54,899 bases of DNA from Chitinophagaceae bacterium. Its GTDB lineage: Bacteria > Bacteroidota > Bacteroidia > Chitinophagales > Chitinophagaceae. The notes under the pieces are model-generated. The model was given only the letters and a program-made list of their open reading frames with translations, was not told the origin of the DNA and did not search any database. This document shows, in pieces, positions 1 to 8,734 of this stretch (position 1 is its first letter; the number at the start of each line of letters is the position of its first letter). The stretch covers positions 1 through 54,899 of the forward strand of contig JAICGN010000018.1 in the NCBI GenBank assembly GCA_025923075.1, written 5' to 3'. The translations under genes were made by a program, and so were the position numbers.

Positions 1-30
1 AAATTGGCATCAAGATGATGTTAGAACAAC

Positions 31-1506
31 TTACATATTCTTTTGTGCGACTTCCTGGCTTGCATATTCATTTACAACGTGTGGCAGTGTCCTTATCATA
101 GATTGTTCAAGTATGATTGTTGACGAAGCTGTGTACAGTCCCATTCCCGGTCCGCTCCATGTATAATCCATTAACGTGAGTTTGACTTCACCATCGACTG
201 ATAATTCAATATAATTCCCATAACAAATCAATTTAAACTGAAAGGTACCCGTTGGAGGGACAATACAAACATTGGACTGAACATTACTAAAAATAAAATT
301 TTGCCGGTTGTTTGCAGGATTGTACCCCCAGGAACGCAATTGAATTAGACCCTCAATCAAATCAAATGAGATAAAATAGCCATTGCTTTCCTGGTCAATA
401 TGAGCGACAAGTCCGAACTTTCCTAACCCGGTATTCCTAATCCTTCCTTCCCAGATAAAATTATCTGACGGCTGATCGAAATAAAATATCTCATACCCAC
501 TTTGAGAACTGCAGATCCATTGATCTTCTTTCTTTTCAAAGCTTGCGGTAGTATTTTTCAATAACATAACCGGCGTCCCAAAATCAGGCTGTACAATCTT
601 ATCTTTTGCCATTTGCTCCCATCGATAAAAACTTTTTAACACCAACCGACCTTGTGTATCGGTGGAAAGCTCTTTTGGCGGTGGCAACACACGTAATGAG
701 TCGATAGCACCATGTGTGAAAAAGAAATTATAGATCAATAAATGTTTCCCATCTTGTAAAATCCGGGCAGCATAATTACCCTGCGGTAACAATACGTCGG
801 AATGAAACGATTTATATTCGCCGATGAATCTATCGCTCACCCAATAACGAACTTTCTCATCCTCCCTTATTGAGCCAATTATATAAAAGCGTCCATTCAA
901 TTCGAACGCACAGGGACATTCCACGTCATCATAGACCATTGGATAAATCAGCGATTCCTGCAAAACGTAACTATCACCTTCTAACTTTAATAATCCAACA
1001 CAACCTCTTCGTGAGAGTGGTCCAAAATTTTTCCTGCCACAAAAAAGAATATAGGCATTGCCCTCATGTTCAAAATAAAATGGATCTCGAAAGCTCAACC
1101 ACCCACGGGGATTGTCATCCAGGCATTCATAAAATCCCCTTTTGATTGCAATCGGCAAACCTGCACCTTTTACTTTGTTCCAATGCAAAAGATCATCAGA
1201 CTCTGCTAACCCTATTCTTGAATTGATCCCTTTGTCAACTCTTTGCAAACCGGTGTAATACATCAGGAATTTTTTGTCACTGGAAAACACATGCATCGTC
1301 CAGAGCATATCATCGTCCCACTCTCCGGGATCGCCCACAAAAATTGCGTTCTTTGTTCTGCGCCAGGTAAGGCCGTCCTTTGAAACAGCATGGGCGATGT
1401 AATCATGATTAGGAATGATAAGATGAAACAAATGATACTCTCCATTATGAAGGTATATGGTGATATCCCCGATCTCCCAATCATTAAATCCTGCGCCTGA
1501 ATACAT
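31..1506 (-). CDS. GH32-superfamily (beta-fructosidase-like) glycoside hydrolase
   Basis: This 491-residue protein looks like a five-bladed beta-propeller glycosidase with a C-terminal beta-sandwich. Seen: a degenerate N-terminal block FNDWEIGD (residues 7-14) where GH32 enzymes have NDPNG, an RDP motif at 140-142, and an EC motif at 196-197. RDP and EC are the GH32 transition-state and acid/base blocks. Residues about 330-475 form a beta-rich module like the GH32 C-terminal sandwich. No signal peptide is visible, so it is probably cytoplasmic. It diverges from a sucrose-phosphate synthase gene 150 bp away, which suggests a role in sucrose or fructoside turnover. That role is inferred: the altered first motif means substrate and even activity are uncertain. 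A GH43- or GH68-like activity is the alternative. ATG start at 1506, just downstream of a TAAATTTG box. Confidence 0.72.
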   Translation of the reverse strand: MYSGAGFNDWEIGDITIYLHNGEYHLFHLIIPNHDYIAHAVSKDGLTWRRTKNAIFVGDPGEWDDDMLWTMHVFSSDKKFLMYYTGLQRVDKGINSRIGLAESDDLLHWNKVKGAGLPIAIKRGFYECLDDNPRGWLSFRDPFYFEHEGNAYILFCGRKNFGPLSRRGCVGLLKLEGDSYVLQESLIYPMVYDDVECPCAFELNGRFYIIGSIREDEKVRYWVSDRFIGEYKSFHSDVLLPQGNYAARILQDGKHLLIYNFFFTHGAIDSLRVLPPPKELSTDTQGRLVLKSFYRWEQMAKDKIVQPDFGTPVMLLKNTTASFEKKEDQWICSSQSGYEIFYFDQPSDNFIWEGRIRNTGLGKFGLVAHIDQESNGYFISFDLIEGLIQLRSWGYNPANNRQNFIFSNVQSNVCIVPPTGTFQFKLICYGNYIELSVDGEVKLTLMDYTWSGPGMGLYTASSTIILEQSMIRTLPHVVNEYASQEVAQKNM

Positions 1507-1527
1507 ATGCTTTTCTTAATTGTTTAT

Positions 1528-1535
1528 CAAATTTA
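1528..1535 (-). promoter_or_regulatory. Bacteroidota -7 box for the GH32-like gene
   Basis: Minus-strand TAAATTTG matches the Bacteroidota sigma-A -7 consensus TAnnTTTG and lies 21 bases before the ATG at 1506. No good TTTG -33 box is seen at the usual spacing. It belongs to a 150-bp divergent region shared with the SPS gene. Confidence 0.5.
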
Positions 1536-1644
1536 TTCAAATCAAAAAAAGTGCAGAAGTGCATAAATCAAAGGTTTTCAACAATTTTATTTTTTTCAAC
1601 AGCTTTCTAATGACATTCTAATATAAGCGGCCATTATTGTGAAG

Positions 1645-1652
1645 TAAATTTG
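1645..1652 (+). promoter_or_regulatory. -7 box for the SPS gene, implying a leaderless mRNA
   Basis: TAAATTTG matches TAnnTTTG. Its last base is only 4 bases before the ATG at 1657, so a start site about 5 bases downstream would place +1 on the start codon. No clear -33 TTTG is seen. Confidence 0.5.
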
Positions 1653-1656
1653 TTGC

Positions 1657-3828
1657 ATGACTGGTTACTACCTGCAGTTGTTTAGTCCCCATGGCCTCAT
1701 TAGGTCTGTTCATCCTGAGATCGGAAAGGATAAAGACACCGGCGGGCAAGTTAAGTATGTTTTAGAACTGCTTACATCGTTATCAGAAAATAAAAATATA
1801 CGAAAAGTTGATCTTTTTACACGACGTATTGCAGATAAACGTGTTGCTTCATCCTATTCAGAACCTATCGAACGGATAAACGAAAAGGCAAGAATAATAA
1901 GAATAAATTGCGGTGGCTCAACTTATCGTAGAAAAGAAAATCTATGGGATCATTTGGATGAGTTTACTGATAAAACTATTCGCTTCATAGAGCAGGAAGA
2001 TGATTACCCAGATGTTGTCCATGGGCATTATGCCGATGGCAATTATATTGCGCAACAACTTTCGAAGGTTTATGGCATTCCTTTTTTCGCGACTGGCCAT
2101 TCATTAGGCAGGAATAAGAAGAAGATATTGGTAAGCCAGGGCAATACAGAGGAAAAATTGAATCATACATTTAAGATCGATCATAGAATTGCCGTTGAAG
2201 AATCTGTTCTACGTAGTGCCGATTATGTTATTGCAAGCACCCAGCATGAAATTGATTCTCAATATAAATTTTATGATGCGTCAAACGATGCCCGGTTTGT
2301 CGTAATGCCACCGGGTTTTAACAGTGCTGCATTTTATCCCTACTACAGATTAGATATGCCATCGTTCAAGATCAATCTGGAACAGGAACAGGCCGTAAAC
2401 AGGGTGAACCAGGAAATAGAGAGATTCTTATTTAACCCCGCAAAGCCTCTGATCGTATCAATAGGAAGAGCAGATAAAAGAAAGAATTTTGAAACGATCA
2501 TTCAGGCATTTGGCGAAGACAAGGAATTACAAACAATGGCCAACTTAGCCATATTTGCCGGAGTTAGAAAAGATATTACAAAAATGGCGGAGGAAGAACA
2601 GGAGATACTTACAAATCTTCTATTATTGATGGACAAATATGATCTGTATGGAAAAATGGCAATTCCTAAAAAGAATGATCCACAACAAGAAGTTCCGGAA
2701 ATCTATAGATTGGCAGCACGAAAAAAAGGTGTTTTTGTGAACGCAACACCGGGAGAAAATTTTGGTTTGACTGTATTAGAAGCTGCTGCTTGCGGACTAC
2801 CAGTTATTGCATCGTCAAAAGGAGGACCGAAAGAAATTATCCATCACTGTCAAAACGGACTCGTGGTTAATGTTGAACAACCTGCAGCCATTTCCTACGC
2901 GATAAAAAAAGTAATTACCGATCATAGCTTATGGCAGCGGTATTCTGAAAATGGAATTCTTTGCACAGACAAAACTTATTCATGGCAGAATCATTCACAA
3001 CAATACGTCTCGCTGGTTGAAAAGGCTGTAGAGGAAAAAAACCAGGAAGAGGGATTGACGGGAGATATTGCCTATGGAAAAAAATTGTCCTTCGTTAAAT
3101 ATTTCCTGATCTCAGATATTGACGGCACTCTTGTCGACGGTCAGAAAACAACTGGCTTGGCAGAATTAAGAGAATGGATCATTACCAATGATGGTGACCT
3201 TGGTTTTGGGTTGGCAAGTGGTAGAAATTTGGAATTGGTAAAAAAAGCAATCATAGAATATTCACTTCCTGAACCGGATATTCTCATTTGCAGCGCAGGC
3301 TCAGAGATTTTTTACTCGCCCGATTTTGAACCAGATAAAGGTTGGGAAAGCCATATTTCTTACCTCTGGAAAAGAGATGAGATCGAAGAGTTATTGATCG
3401 ATTTCCCAAAATTGATCCTGCAGGAAGAAGCAGCACAGCGTGAATTTAAGCTGAGTTATTATGTTGATGCAGATTTTGTTGAAGACGATCTGAATGCTAT
3501 TTATAAACTTCTTTATGAAAATAAATTAAGGGCCAAACTGTTGTTGACCGAGAATCGCTTCCTTGATATACTTCCGTTTCGCGCCAGTAAAGGCAATGCG
3601 ATTCGGTTTTTAAGTAACAAATGGAGAACACCCGTTGAAAAATTTATAACTGCAGGTAATAGCGGCAATGATATCGATATGCTTAAAGGTCGGGTAAAGG
3701 GAATCGTAGTAGGGAATCATAGTCCTGAAATGCTATCCTTGCGAAACTTAAAGGATATCTATTTTGCAGAAAAAGATCTGTCGGAGGGTGTACTCGAAGG
3801 TGTAGCCTATTATGGAGATCGCCTTTAA
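1657..3828 (+). CDS. Sucrose-phosphate synthase fused to sucrose-6-phosphate phosphatase
   Basis: This 723-residue two-domain protein should make sucrose-6-phosphate from a nucleotide-sugar and fructose-6-phosphate, then dephosphorylate it. Residues about 1-460 are a GT4/GT-B glycosyltransferase: the N-terminal block GGQVKYVLELL, HGHYADG, the donor-site block SIGRADKRKNF, and the E-x7-E region GENFGLTVLEAAACGLP. Residues about 480-723 are a HAD phosphatase with motif I DIDGT (D487, D489) and motif IV GNSGNDID (from residue 667). Plant and cyanobacterial SPS proteins can have the same domain order, often with a degenerate phosphatase half, but here both catalytic Asp residues are intact. The divergent GH32-like gene suggests a small sucrose synthesis/degradation module. 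Donor specificity (UDP- or ADP-glucose) cannot be read from sequence. A glucosylglycerate- or mannosylfructose-type synthase is the alternative. Confidence 0.85.
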   Translation: MTGYYLQLFSPHGLIRSVHPEIGKDKDTGGQVKYVLELLTSLSENKNIRKVDLFTRRIADKRVASSYSEPIERINEKARIIRINCGGSTYRRKENLWDHLDEFTDKTIRFIEQEDDYPDVVHGHYADGNYIAQQLSKVYGIPFFATGHSLGRNKKKILVSQGNTEEKLNHTFKIDHRIAVEESVLRSADYVIASTQHEIDSQYKFYDASNDARFVVMPPGFNSAAFYPYYRLDMPSFKINLEQEQAVNRVNQEIERFLFNPAKPLIVSIGRADKRKNFETIIQAFGEDKELQTMANLAIFAGVRKDITKMAEEEQEILTNLLLLMDKYDLYGKMAIPKKNDPQQEVPEIYRLAARKKGVFVNATPGENFGLTVLEAAACGLPVIASSKGGPKEIIHHCQNGLVVNVEQPAAISYAIKKVITDHSLWQRYSENGILCTDKTYSWQNHSQQYVSLVEKAVEEKNQEEGLTGDIAYGKKLSFVKYFLISDIDGTLVDGQKTTGLAELREWIITNDGDLGFGLASGRNLELVKKAIIEYSLPEPDILICSAGSEIFYSPDFEPDKGWESHISYLWKRDEIEELLIDFPKLILQEEAAQREFKLSYYVDADFVEDDLNAIYKLLYENKLRAKLLLTENRFLDILPFRASKGNAIRFLSNKWRTPVEKFITAGNSGNDIDMLKGRVKGIVVGNHSPEMLSLRNLKDIYFAEKDLSEGVLEGVAYYGDRL

Positions 3829-3882
3829 TCGAAGCAATCTGCCCTTGTATTTAAGGGAATTGGTCAATCTCGTCTCTGAATA

Positions 3883-4230
3883 GTGTGTCTGTCGAAATGG
3901 TTCATTGATAACACTATGAAGAATTTCCTGACCATATTTATCCAAGGTTTGCGAAAGTTAACCGATGCAGAAAAAGGAATTATATCGCTTTACCTGGATG
4001 ATTTTAGTTACCGCGAAATTGCTCAAATCATCGGAACAGTGATTGAGGTTACGGGAAAAAAGGTGATGATCCTTGGCGGTATCATAATTATCCGGATTCT
4101 GATGACTATTTTATCATTTAAAACTTGGAGTGGGCGGATAAAAAAGCTGAAAGAGCAAGTGAAGCTTTACTCTCAATTGATTTCGCATAACAAAAACAAA
4201 TTCGATACAATTGGCGAGTTGGAGAAGTAG
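3883..4230 (+). pseudogene. Sigma-70 region 4-like fragment, probably a decayed ECF sigma gene
   Basis: This 115-codon ORF contains LTDAEKGIISLYLDDFSYRE, then IAQIIGT, which resembles the helix-turn-helix region 4 of ECF sigma factors (usually LPxxxRxxxxLYLxExSYxEIAxxxG). Right after IIGT the match stops: the usual recognition-helix block (SENNVGVKINRIK-like) is missing and a hydrophobic stretch plus a basic coiled tail follows. There is no region 2, so it cannot be a working sigma factor as read. The start is uncertain: ATG at 3916 gives a better beginning than 3883. It sits 54 bp after the SPS gene and ends 2 bp from the convergent GT1 gene. It may instead be a small membrane protein with chance similarity. 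Confidence 0.4.
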
Positions 4231-4232
4231 AG

Positions 4233-5459
4233 CTATTTGTAGAAACTTTCAACAAGATCCGTGGCATGTTCCGTTCCATTTTCCAATTGTATCTTTTCCA
4301 TCATTAAACCACTAACAGTATGAAGTTTATTATTCTTTAATAGTTCCTTGGCAGCCTCGATTAGTGTTGTAGTGTCGAACTTTTTTAGCGGAAGTGGCCT
4401 TAATCCAATCCCTTTTTTGAAAGCAACCGTGCCCCAGAAATGCTGATCACCTAACGGATATAACACAGGACATGTAGCAAACGGTTTACCTGCCTTAATA
4501 CACGCTGCTATTGTTCCAATGCCGCCGTGATGTATAATTGCTTTTACATGAGGAAACAATTTTTCGTATGGTGCTGAACCAATTACCTTAATGCTCGTGT
4601 TGTTCTGAAATTCGTCAGCATTGTTAAGCCCCCATCCCTTAATAACGATTAGTCTTACAGCGAGTTCTTTTGTCAATTGATCAAGTGATTTATACAGATC
4701 GATTTTGCTTTCAAACGGCATACTGCCAAAGGTGATCAATAAAGGAGGATCGCCTGCATCAAGAAACTCAGTAATCTCTTTTTCTAATTCTTCGGTTGAC
4801 TCATCAAACCAGAAACCAGTAAAATGAGAGTCACGGGGAAAGTCCTTTGGCTGATCAAGGAACGACGGACTGATACCGTAAATGGATGGAAGCTTGGGTT
4901 TTTTATATTTAGTGTCGATCCCAACGCTTTTCCTAAACGTGTTGATTGGTTTGCTCATCATCTTCATTCCCAAATCTGAAAGTTTATAACTGAAACGGTT
5001 CAGGAATGATGGCAAACCCATAAAGCTAATGATCGGGTTAACAAACTCGCTTGTGGGTTCAATTGCTGGAACTACGTTTGTCCTTATCAGTTTTCCCGGA
5101 AGATGTTCCTCAAAACAATCAGTCATTGCTTTTACATGAAAAAGTACGCGATCATTTTCTGTTGCTATTTTATAAAATTTAGAAAGCGCATCCTCCATCA
5201 TAGGGTAAATAAGCCTGTTAAGGTGTTTTCTTGCGCTGAAAGGATTGCTCATCATCTTTTTCCCTTCCGGAGAATTCAATATCTCCTGAAAATCGGCATT
5301 AACAGGAACAAACGGAAGATTATAAGATCCAATGAATGACGCAAAGTTATTGGCTGTAGCCAACGTTACTTGATGTCCCCGGCTTTGAAGTTTTTTACCC
5401 AAAACTGCAAAAGGTTGCACATCACCCCTTGTACCCAACGTAAGTAAAGCAATCTTCAT
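4233..5459 (-). CDS. GT1-family UDP-glycosyltransferase (sterol/macrolide type)
   Basis: A 408-residue GT-B enzyme that should transfer a sugar from a nucleotide donor to a small lipophilic acceptor. The N-terminus MKIALLTLGTRGDVQPF is typical of the sterol 3-beta-glucosyltransferase/vancomycin-type group. The C-terminal donor site has HHGGIGTIAACIKAG followed by PLGDQHFWG (about residues 312-345), matching the GT1 signature with its conserved HHGGxGT. No signal peptide or membrane segment is evident, so it is probably cytoplasmic or membrane-peripheral. It stands alone and convergent to the sigma-like fragment, with nothing nearby to indicate an acceptor. Family is clear and substrate unknown. 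Confidence 0.85.
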   Translation of the reverse strand: MKIALLTLGTRGDVQPFAVLGKKLQSRGHQVTLATANNFASFIGSYNLPFVPVNADFQEILNSPEGKKMMSNPFSARKHLNRLIYPMMEDALSKFYKIATENDRVLFHVKAMTDCFEEHLPGKLIRTNVVPAIEPTSEFVNPIISFMGLPSFLNRFSYKLSDLGMKMMSKPINTFRKSVGIDTKYKKPKLPSIYGISPSFLDQPKDFPRDSHFTGFWFDESTEELEKEITEFLDAGDPPLLITFGSMPFESKIDLYKSLDQLTKELAVRLIVIKGWGLNNADEFQNNTSIKVIGSAPYEKLFPHVKAIIHHGGIGTIAACIKAGKPFATCPVLYPLGDQHFWGTVAFKKGIGLRPLPLKKFDTTTLIEAAKELLKNNKLHTVSGLMMEKIQLENGTEHATDLVESFYK

Positions 5460-5550
5460 AAGCTTATATTATTAACCCTTTTTATATAAAGTATTGAAGT
5501 ATTTAAAGATAATATATAATTAAGCTAACAACACCTCAAAGCAAATCAAT

Positions 5551-5558
5551 TAACTTTA
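5551..5558 (+). promoter_or_regulatory. Candidate -7 box for nhaD
   Basis: TAACTTTA differs from TAnnTTTG only at the last base and lies 27 bases before the nhaD ATG at 5585. The -33 region has no clear TTTG. Confidence 0.35.
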
Positions 5559-5584
5559 GAAATTAACATTAAGACTATAGAATC

Positions 5585-6859
5585 ATGGAGTTAGCAATTG
5601 TCCTCACATTTATTATTGGTTACATCGCAATTACTTTGGAGCACAGCATAAAGATCAATAAGGCCGCCACAGCTTTGGTCACCGGAGTTGTCTGTTGGAC
5701 AATTTATATCTTATTTCAGCATGACAAACATCTTGTATCAGAGCAGTTGATGGAGCACTTGGGAGAAGTATCAGGAATTCTTTTTTTTCTTTTAGGAGCC
5801 ATGACCATTGTTGAACTAATTGACGCACACGATGGCTTCCAGATCATAACCGACAAGATAAAAACAAAAAGTGCCGTTAAGCTGCTTTGGATTACTTCTT
5901 TTATCACTTTTTTTCTTTCTGCTGTATTAGACAACTTAACGACAACAATTGTAATGGTGTCTTTGTTGCGAAAGTTAATTGCTGATAAACAACAACGGTT
6001 GTTTTTTATAGGCATTACCGTTATTGCCGCCAATGCCGGAGGTGCGTGGTCGCCATTGGGCGATGTTACGACGACTATGCTTTGGATTGGCGGACAGATT
6101 ACCGCCCTTAACATCATTAAGGAATTATTTATACCAAGTGTTTTTTGCCTGCTAATTCCTTTAATTTTAATTTCTTTGAAAATGAAGGGATCAATTCAGC
6201 CAAGCCTGAAATCAGAAACAGAGAATTCAAAACCGGCATTTGAAAGGAACTTTGTTTTGATCTTAGGCATTTGCATATTAATTTTTGTTCCGATTTTTAA
6301 AACGATAACGCATTTGCCGCCATTTATGGCAATCATGCTTGGCTTAGGCTTAATGTGGATCATAACTGAAATTTTACACAGCACCAGAGATACTGCAGAT
6401 AAAGATTCATTGACAGTTGTCTATGCACTTCGTAAAATTGATACTCCAAGTATTTTATTTTTCCTCGGCATTTTAATCAGTATATCTGCATTGCAGGCAA
6501 CAGGACAATTAGCACAGCTTGCTCAATGGCTCTCTTCAACAATAAAAAATGACACAATTATTGTAACTGCAATTGGGTTGCTTTCAGCAGTGGTGGACAA
6601 TGTGCCTTTAGTAGCAGCTTCACAGGGTATGTATGGATTAGAACAATATCCGACTGACCATTTCTTTTGGGAATTTTTGGCTTATGCAACAGGGACGGGT
6701 GGAAGCGCTTTAATAATTGGGTCAGCAGCAGGAGTAGCAGCGATGGGAATGGAAAAAGTTACATTCTTCTGGTATTTAAAAAAGATAACCTGGCTTGCTT
6801 TGGTAGGATATTTTTCAGGAATATTAATCTACCTCTTACAATACAGATTAATGCATTAA
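5585..6859 (+). CDS. nhaD: NhaD-type Na+/H+ antiporter
   Basis: A 424-residue inner-membrane protein with about 11-13 hydrophobic segments, of the ion transporter superfamily. Family hallmarks seen: the N-terminal EHSIKINKAATAL region, LGEVSGILFFLLGAMTIVEL, the polar helix VLDNLTTTIVMVSLLRKL, NAGGAWSPLGDVTTTMLW, and a second DNVPLVAASQGM block near residue 345. These are the duplicated half-helices that carry the ion-binding Asp and Asn. It should expel sodium in exchange for protons, relevant next to a genome region coding for Complex I. It is followed 37 bp later by an ABC-2 exporter pair on the same strand, which may be co-transcribed. Length is usual for NhaD. Confidence 0.9.
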   Translation: MELAIVLTFIIGYIAITLEHSIKINKAATALVTGVVCWTIYILFQHDKHLVSEQLMEHLGEVSGILFFLLGAMTIVELIDAHDGFQIITDKIKTKSAVKLLWITSFITFFLSAVLDNLTTTIVMVSLLRKLIADKQQRLFFIGITVIAANAGGAWSPLGDVTTTMLWIGGQITALNIIKELFIPSVFCLLIPLILISLKMKGSIQPSLKSETENSKPAFERNFVLILGICILIFVPIFKTITHLPPFMAIMLGLGLMWIITEILHSTRDTADKDSLTVVYALRKIDTPSILFFLGILISISALQATGQLAQLAQWLSSTIKNDTIIVTAIGLLSAVVDNVPLVAASQGMYGLEQYPTDHFFWEFLAYATGTGGSALIIGSAAGVAAMGMEKVTFFWYLKKITWLALVGYFSGILIYLLQYRLMH

Positions 6860-6896
6860 TCATGTTTAGCACTCATAAAATATCATAGAGGTTTCC

Positions 6897-7802
6897 ATGC
6901 AAATAATTAAAACAAATTCACTGACGAAATTTTTTGGAACAACTGCTGCAACTGACAACATCTCTATTCAGGTTGAACTAGGTGAAATTTATGGTTTCCT
7001 GGGGTTAAACGGCGCCGGTAAAACCACCTTGATTCGAATGCTTTTAGGAATGATTAAACCTAATAACGGTACCGTGATGCTTTTTGATAAAGAACTCACA
7101 TCTAAATTTAATCAATGGAATGATATTGGTTATATGGTTGAAACACCCTCCGCTTACCCCAATCTTTCAGTAAGGGAAAACTTAATGGTCTATTATAAAC
7201 TACGTCAACTGAACAACCCTTTGGAAATTGATTTCATTATTGAAAAGCTGAAACTGTCAAAATACAAAGACACAAAAGCAAAGGTGCTATCAATGGGGAA
7301 TCAGCAACGGTTAGGGTTGGCTAAGGCACTCATGCATCGACCAAAACTGTTGATACTTGACGAACCAATAAATGGTTTAGATCCCGAGGGCATTGTAGAA
7401 GTGAGAAACTTATTAAAAGAATTATCAAAGAATGGCTCAACGATTTTTCTCTCAAGCCATATTCTTGGCGAGGTTGCTAAAGTAGCGAACCGAATTGGCA
7501 TCGTTCACGAGGGCAAATTAATTAAAGAGCTAACTTCAAATGAGCTAAATGACCAGCTGATCAAGAAAGTGCTAGTACAAACAAGTGATAATGCGAGAGC
7601 GATTGAACTTCTAAAAAGTATAAGTCATAAAGTTGCATTGTCAGAAGACGATGATATAGAAATTTTGGATGGAAAAGCAATCAAACAACCGGAAAACATC
7701 TCAAAATTTCTAGTGGAACAAGGCCTTCCGCCAAGGCAAGTGCGTTTATTTACTGAAGACCTTGAAATGTTTTTTTTGCGAACCATTAGAACAAAAGCAT
7801 GA
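6897..7802 (+). CDS. ABC-2 type exporter, ATP-binding subunit
   Basis: A 301-residue ATPase of the bacitracin/lantibiotic-immunity-like (CcmA/NatA) group. Seen: Walker A GLNGAGKTT (36-44), signature LSMGNQQRLG (131-140), Walker B LLILDEP (151-157) and the switch histidine in SSHIL (H188). The signature is LSMGN rather than the usual LSGGQ, an accepted variant in this group. A C-terminal accessory region of about 85 residues follows. It overlaps the permease gene by ATGA (7799-7802), showing translational coupling. Substrate is unknown; drug, peptide or Na+ export are all compatible with the family. Confidence 0.88.
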   Translation: MQIIKTNSLTKFFGTTAATDNISIQVELGEIYGFLGLNGAGKTTLIRMLLGMIKPNNGTVMLFDKELTSKFNQWNDIGYMVETPSAYPNLSVRENLMVYYKLRQLNNPLEIDFIIEKLKLSKYKDTKAKVLSMGNQQRLGLAKALMHRPKLLILDEPINGLDPEGIVEVRNLLKELSKNGSTIFLSSHILGEVAKVANRIGIVHEGKLIKELTSNELNDQLIKKVLVQTSDNARAIELLKSISHKVALSEDDDIEILDGKAIKQPENISKFLVEQGLPPRQVRLFTEDLEMFFLRTIRTKA

Positions 7803-8581
7803 AACGGCAGTTACTTGCATTGCAGGCTGAATTAATGAAGAACAGGTACTCCAGGATTGTTTGGGTAACATTTATTGCATTCGCCTTAGCACCAATCATG
7901 GGAGGAATATTCATACTCATTATTCGAGATCCGGAAGCACTAGCCAAAGCAGGTGGGCTGGCTGCAAAGGTCAGAGCGATGGGCTTCACACCAAGTTGGA
8001 ATTCTTATTTAGGCGTTCTGACTCAAGCTGTGGGAGTGGGTGGCGTTTTAGTTTTTGGTTTTGTCTCAAGTTGGATTTTTGGGCGGGAATATTCGGATGG
8101 AACTGCTAAAGACTTACTTTCTTTGCCGATATCTCGAACCAGGATCCTAAATGCAAAATTCGCTGTCTATACAATTTGGTGTGTCTGTTTGGTCATATCA
8201 AATCTTCTGATTGGTCTTTTTATTGGCACAATTTTGCAACTTGACCTTCTTGAACGCATTTGGTGGGGATTAGAACAATACTTTATTACCACCGTACTCA
8301 CCATTTTGGCAGGTTTACCTATAGCATTCTTTGCAACCTGGGGTAAAGGCTATCTGGCCCCGCTCGGATTTGTCTCTCTTACCGTTGTCATTGCCCAAAT
8401 CATAACGGCTATTGGCTATGGGCCGCTTTTTCCCTGGGCTATACCGGCCTTATACAGTGGAGCTGGAGGAGAATACAAAGCAAGTTTGAGTACTTTGAGT
8501 TATTTGATTTTAATAGCAGTTTCAGTCACAGGTTACGTTATAACTATCAGTTATTGGAAATTTGCCGATCAAACAAAATGA
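7799..8581 (+). CDS. ABC-2 type exporter, membrane subunit
   Basis: A 260-residue permease with about six hydrophobic segments. It starts MKRQLLALQAELMKNRYSR and has the typical ABC-2 middle block GREYSDGTAKDLLSLPISRT, where a cytoplasmic coupling helix follows the second membrane segment. That block is shared with ABC transporters related to bacitracin and Na+ export. Its ATG overlaps the stop of the ATPase gene, so the two form a unit, presumably a homodimeric permease with two ATPase copies. The 153 bp that follow, before the convergent mnmE gene, hold no gene or clear hairpin. Confidence 0.85.
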   Translation: MKRQLLALQAELMKNRYSRIVWVTFIAFALAPIMGGIFILIIRDPEALAKAGGLAAKVRAMGFTPSWNSYLGVLTQAVGVGGVLVFGFVSSWIFGREYSDGTAKDLLSLPISRTRILNAKFAVYTIWCVCLVISNLLIGLFIGTILQLDLLERIWWGLEQYFITTVLTILAGLPIAFFATWGKGYLAPLGFVSLTVVIAQIITAIGYGPLFPWAIPALYSGAGGEYKASLSTLSYLILIAVSVTGYVITISYWKFADQTK

Positions 8582-8734
8582 GAGTCAAGCCAACAAATGC
8601 TCGATATGTCTCATATTTGCGAAAGTGTAAACACCTGAATTCAATTTAGATTCTCCGTCATTTCCCAAGTGAATTTCTTCTTGCAAACTACACTGCTTTA
8701 GAATCCAGGATGACTCAATTAATGCGTGTGATGG

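Noticed and set aside
5716-6117. 133-codon minus-strand frame opposite nhaD
   Set aside because: Mirror of hydrophobic NhaD helices; no independent evidence.
8582-8734. Possible small RNA or gene between the ABC permease and mnmE
   Set aside because: No hairpin with a T-tail, promoter box or protein-like frame could be supported.
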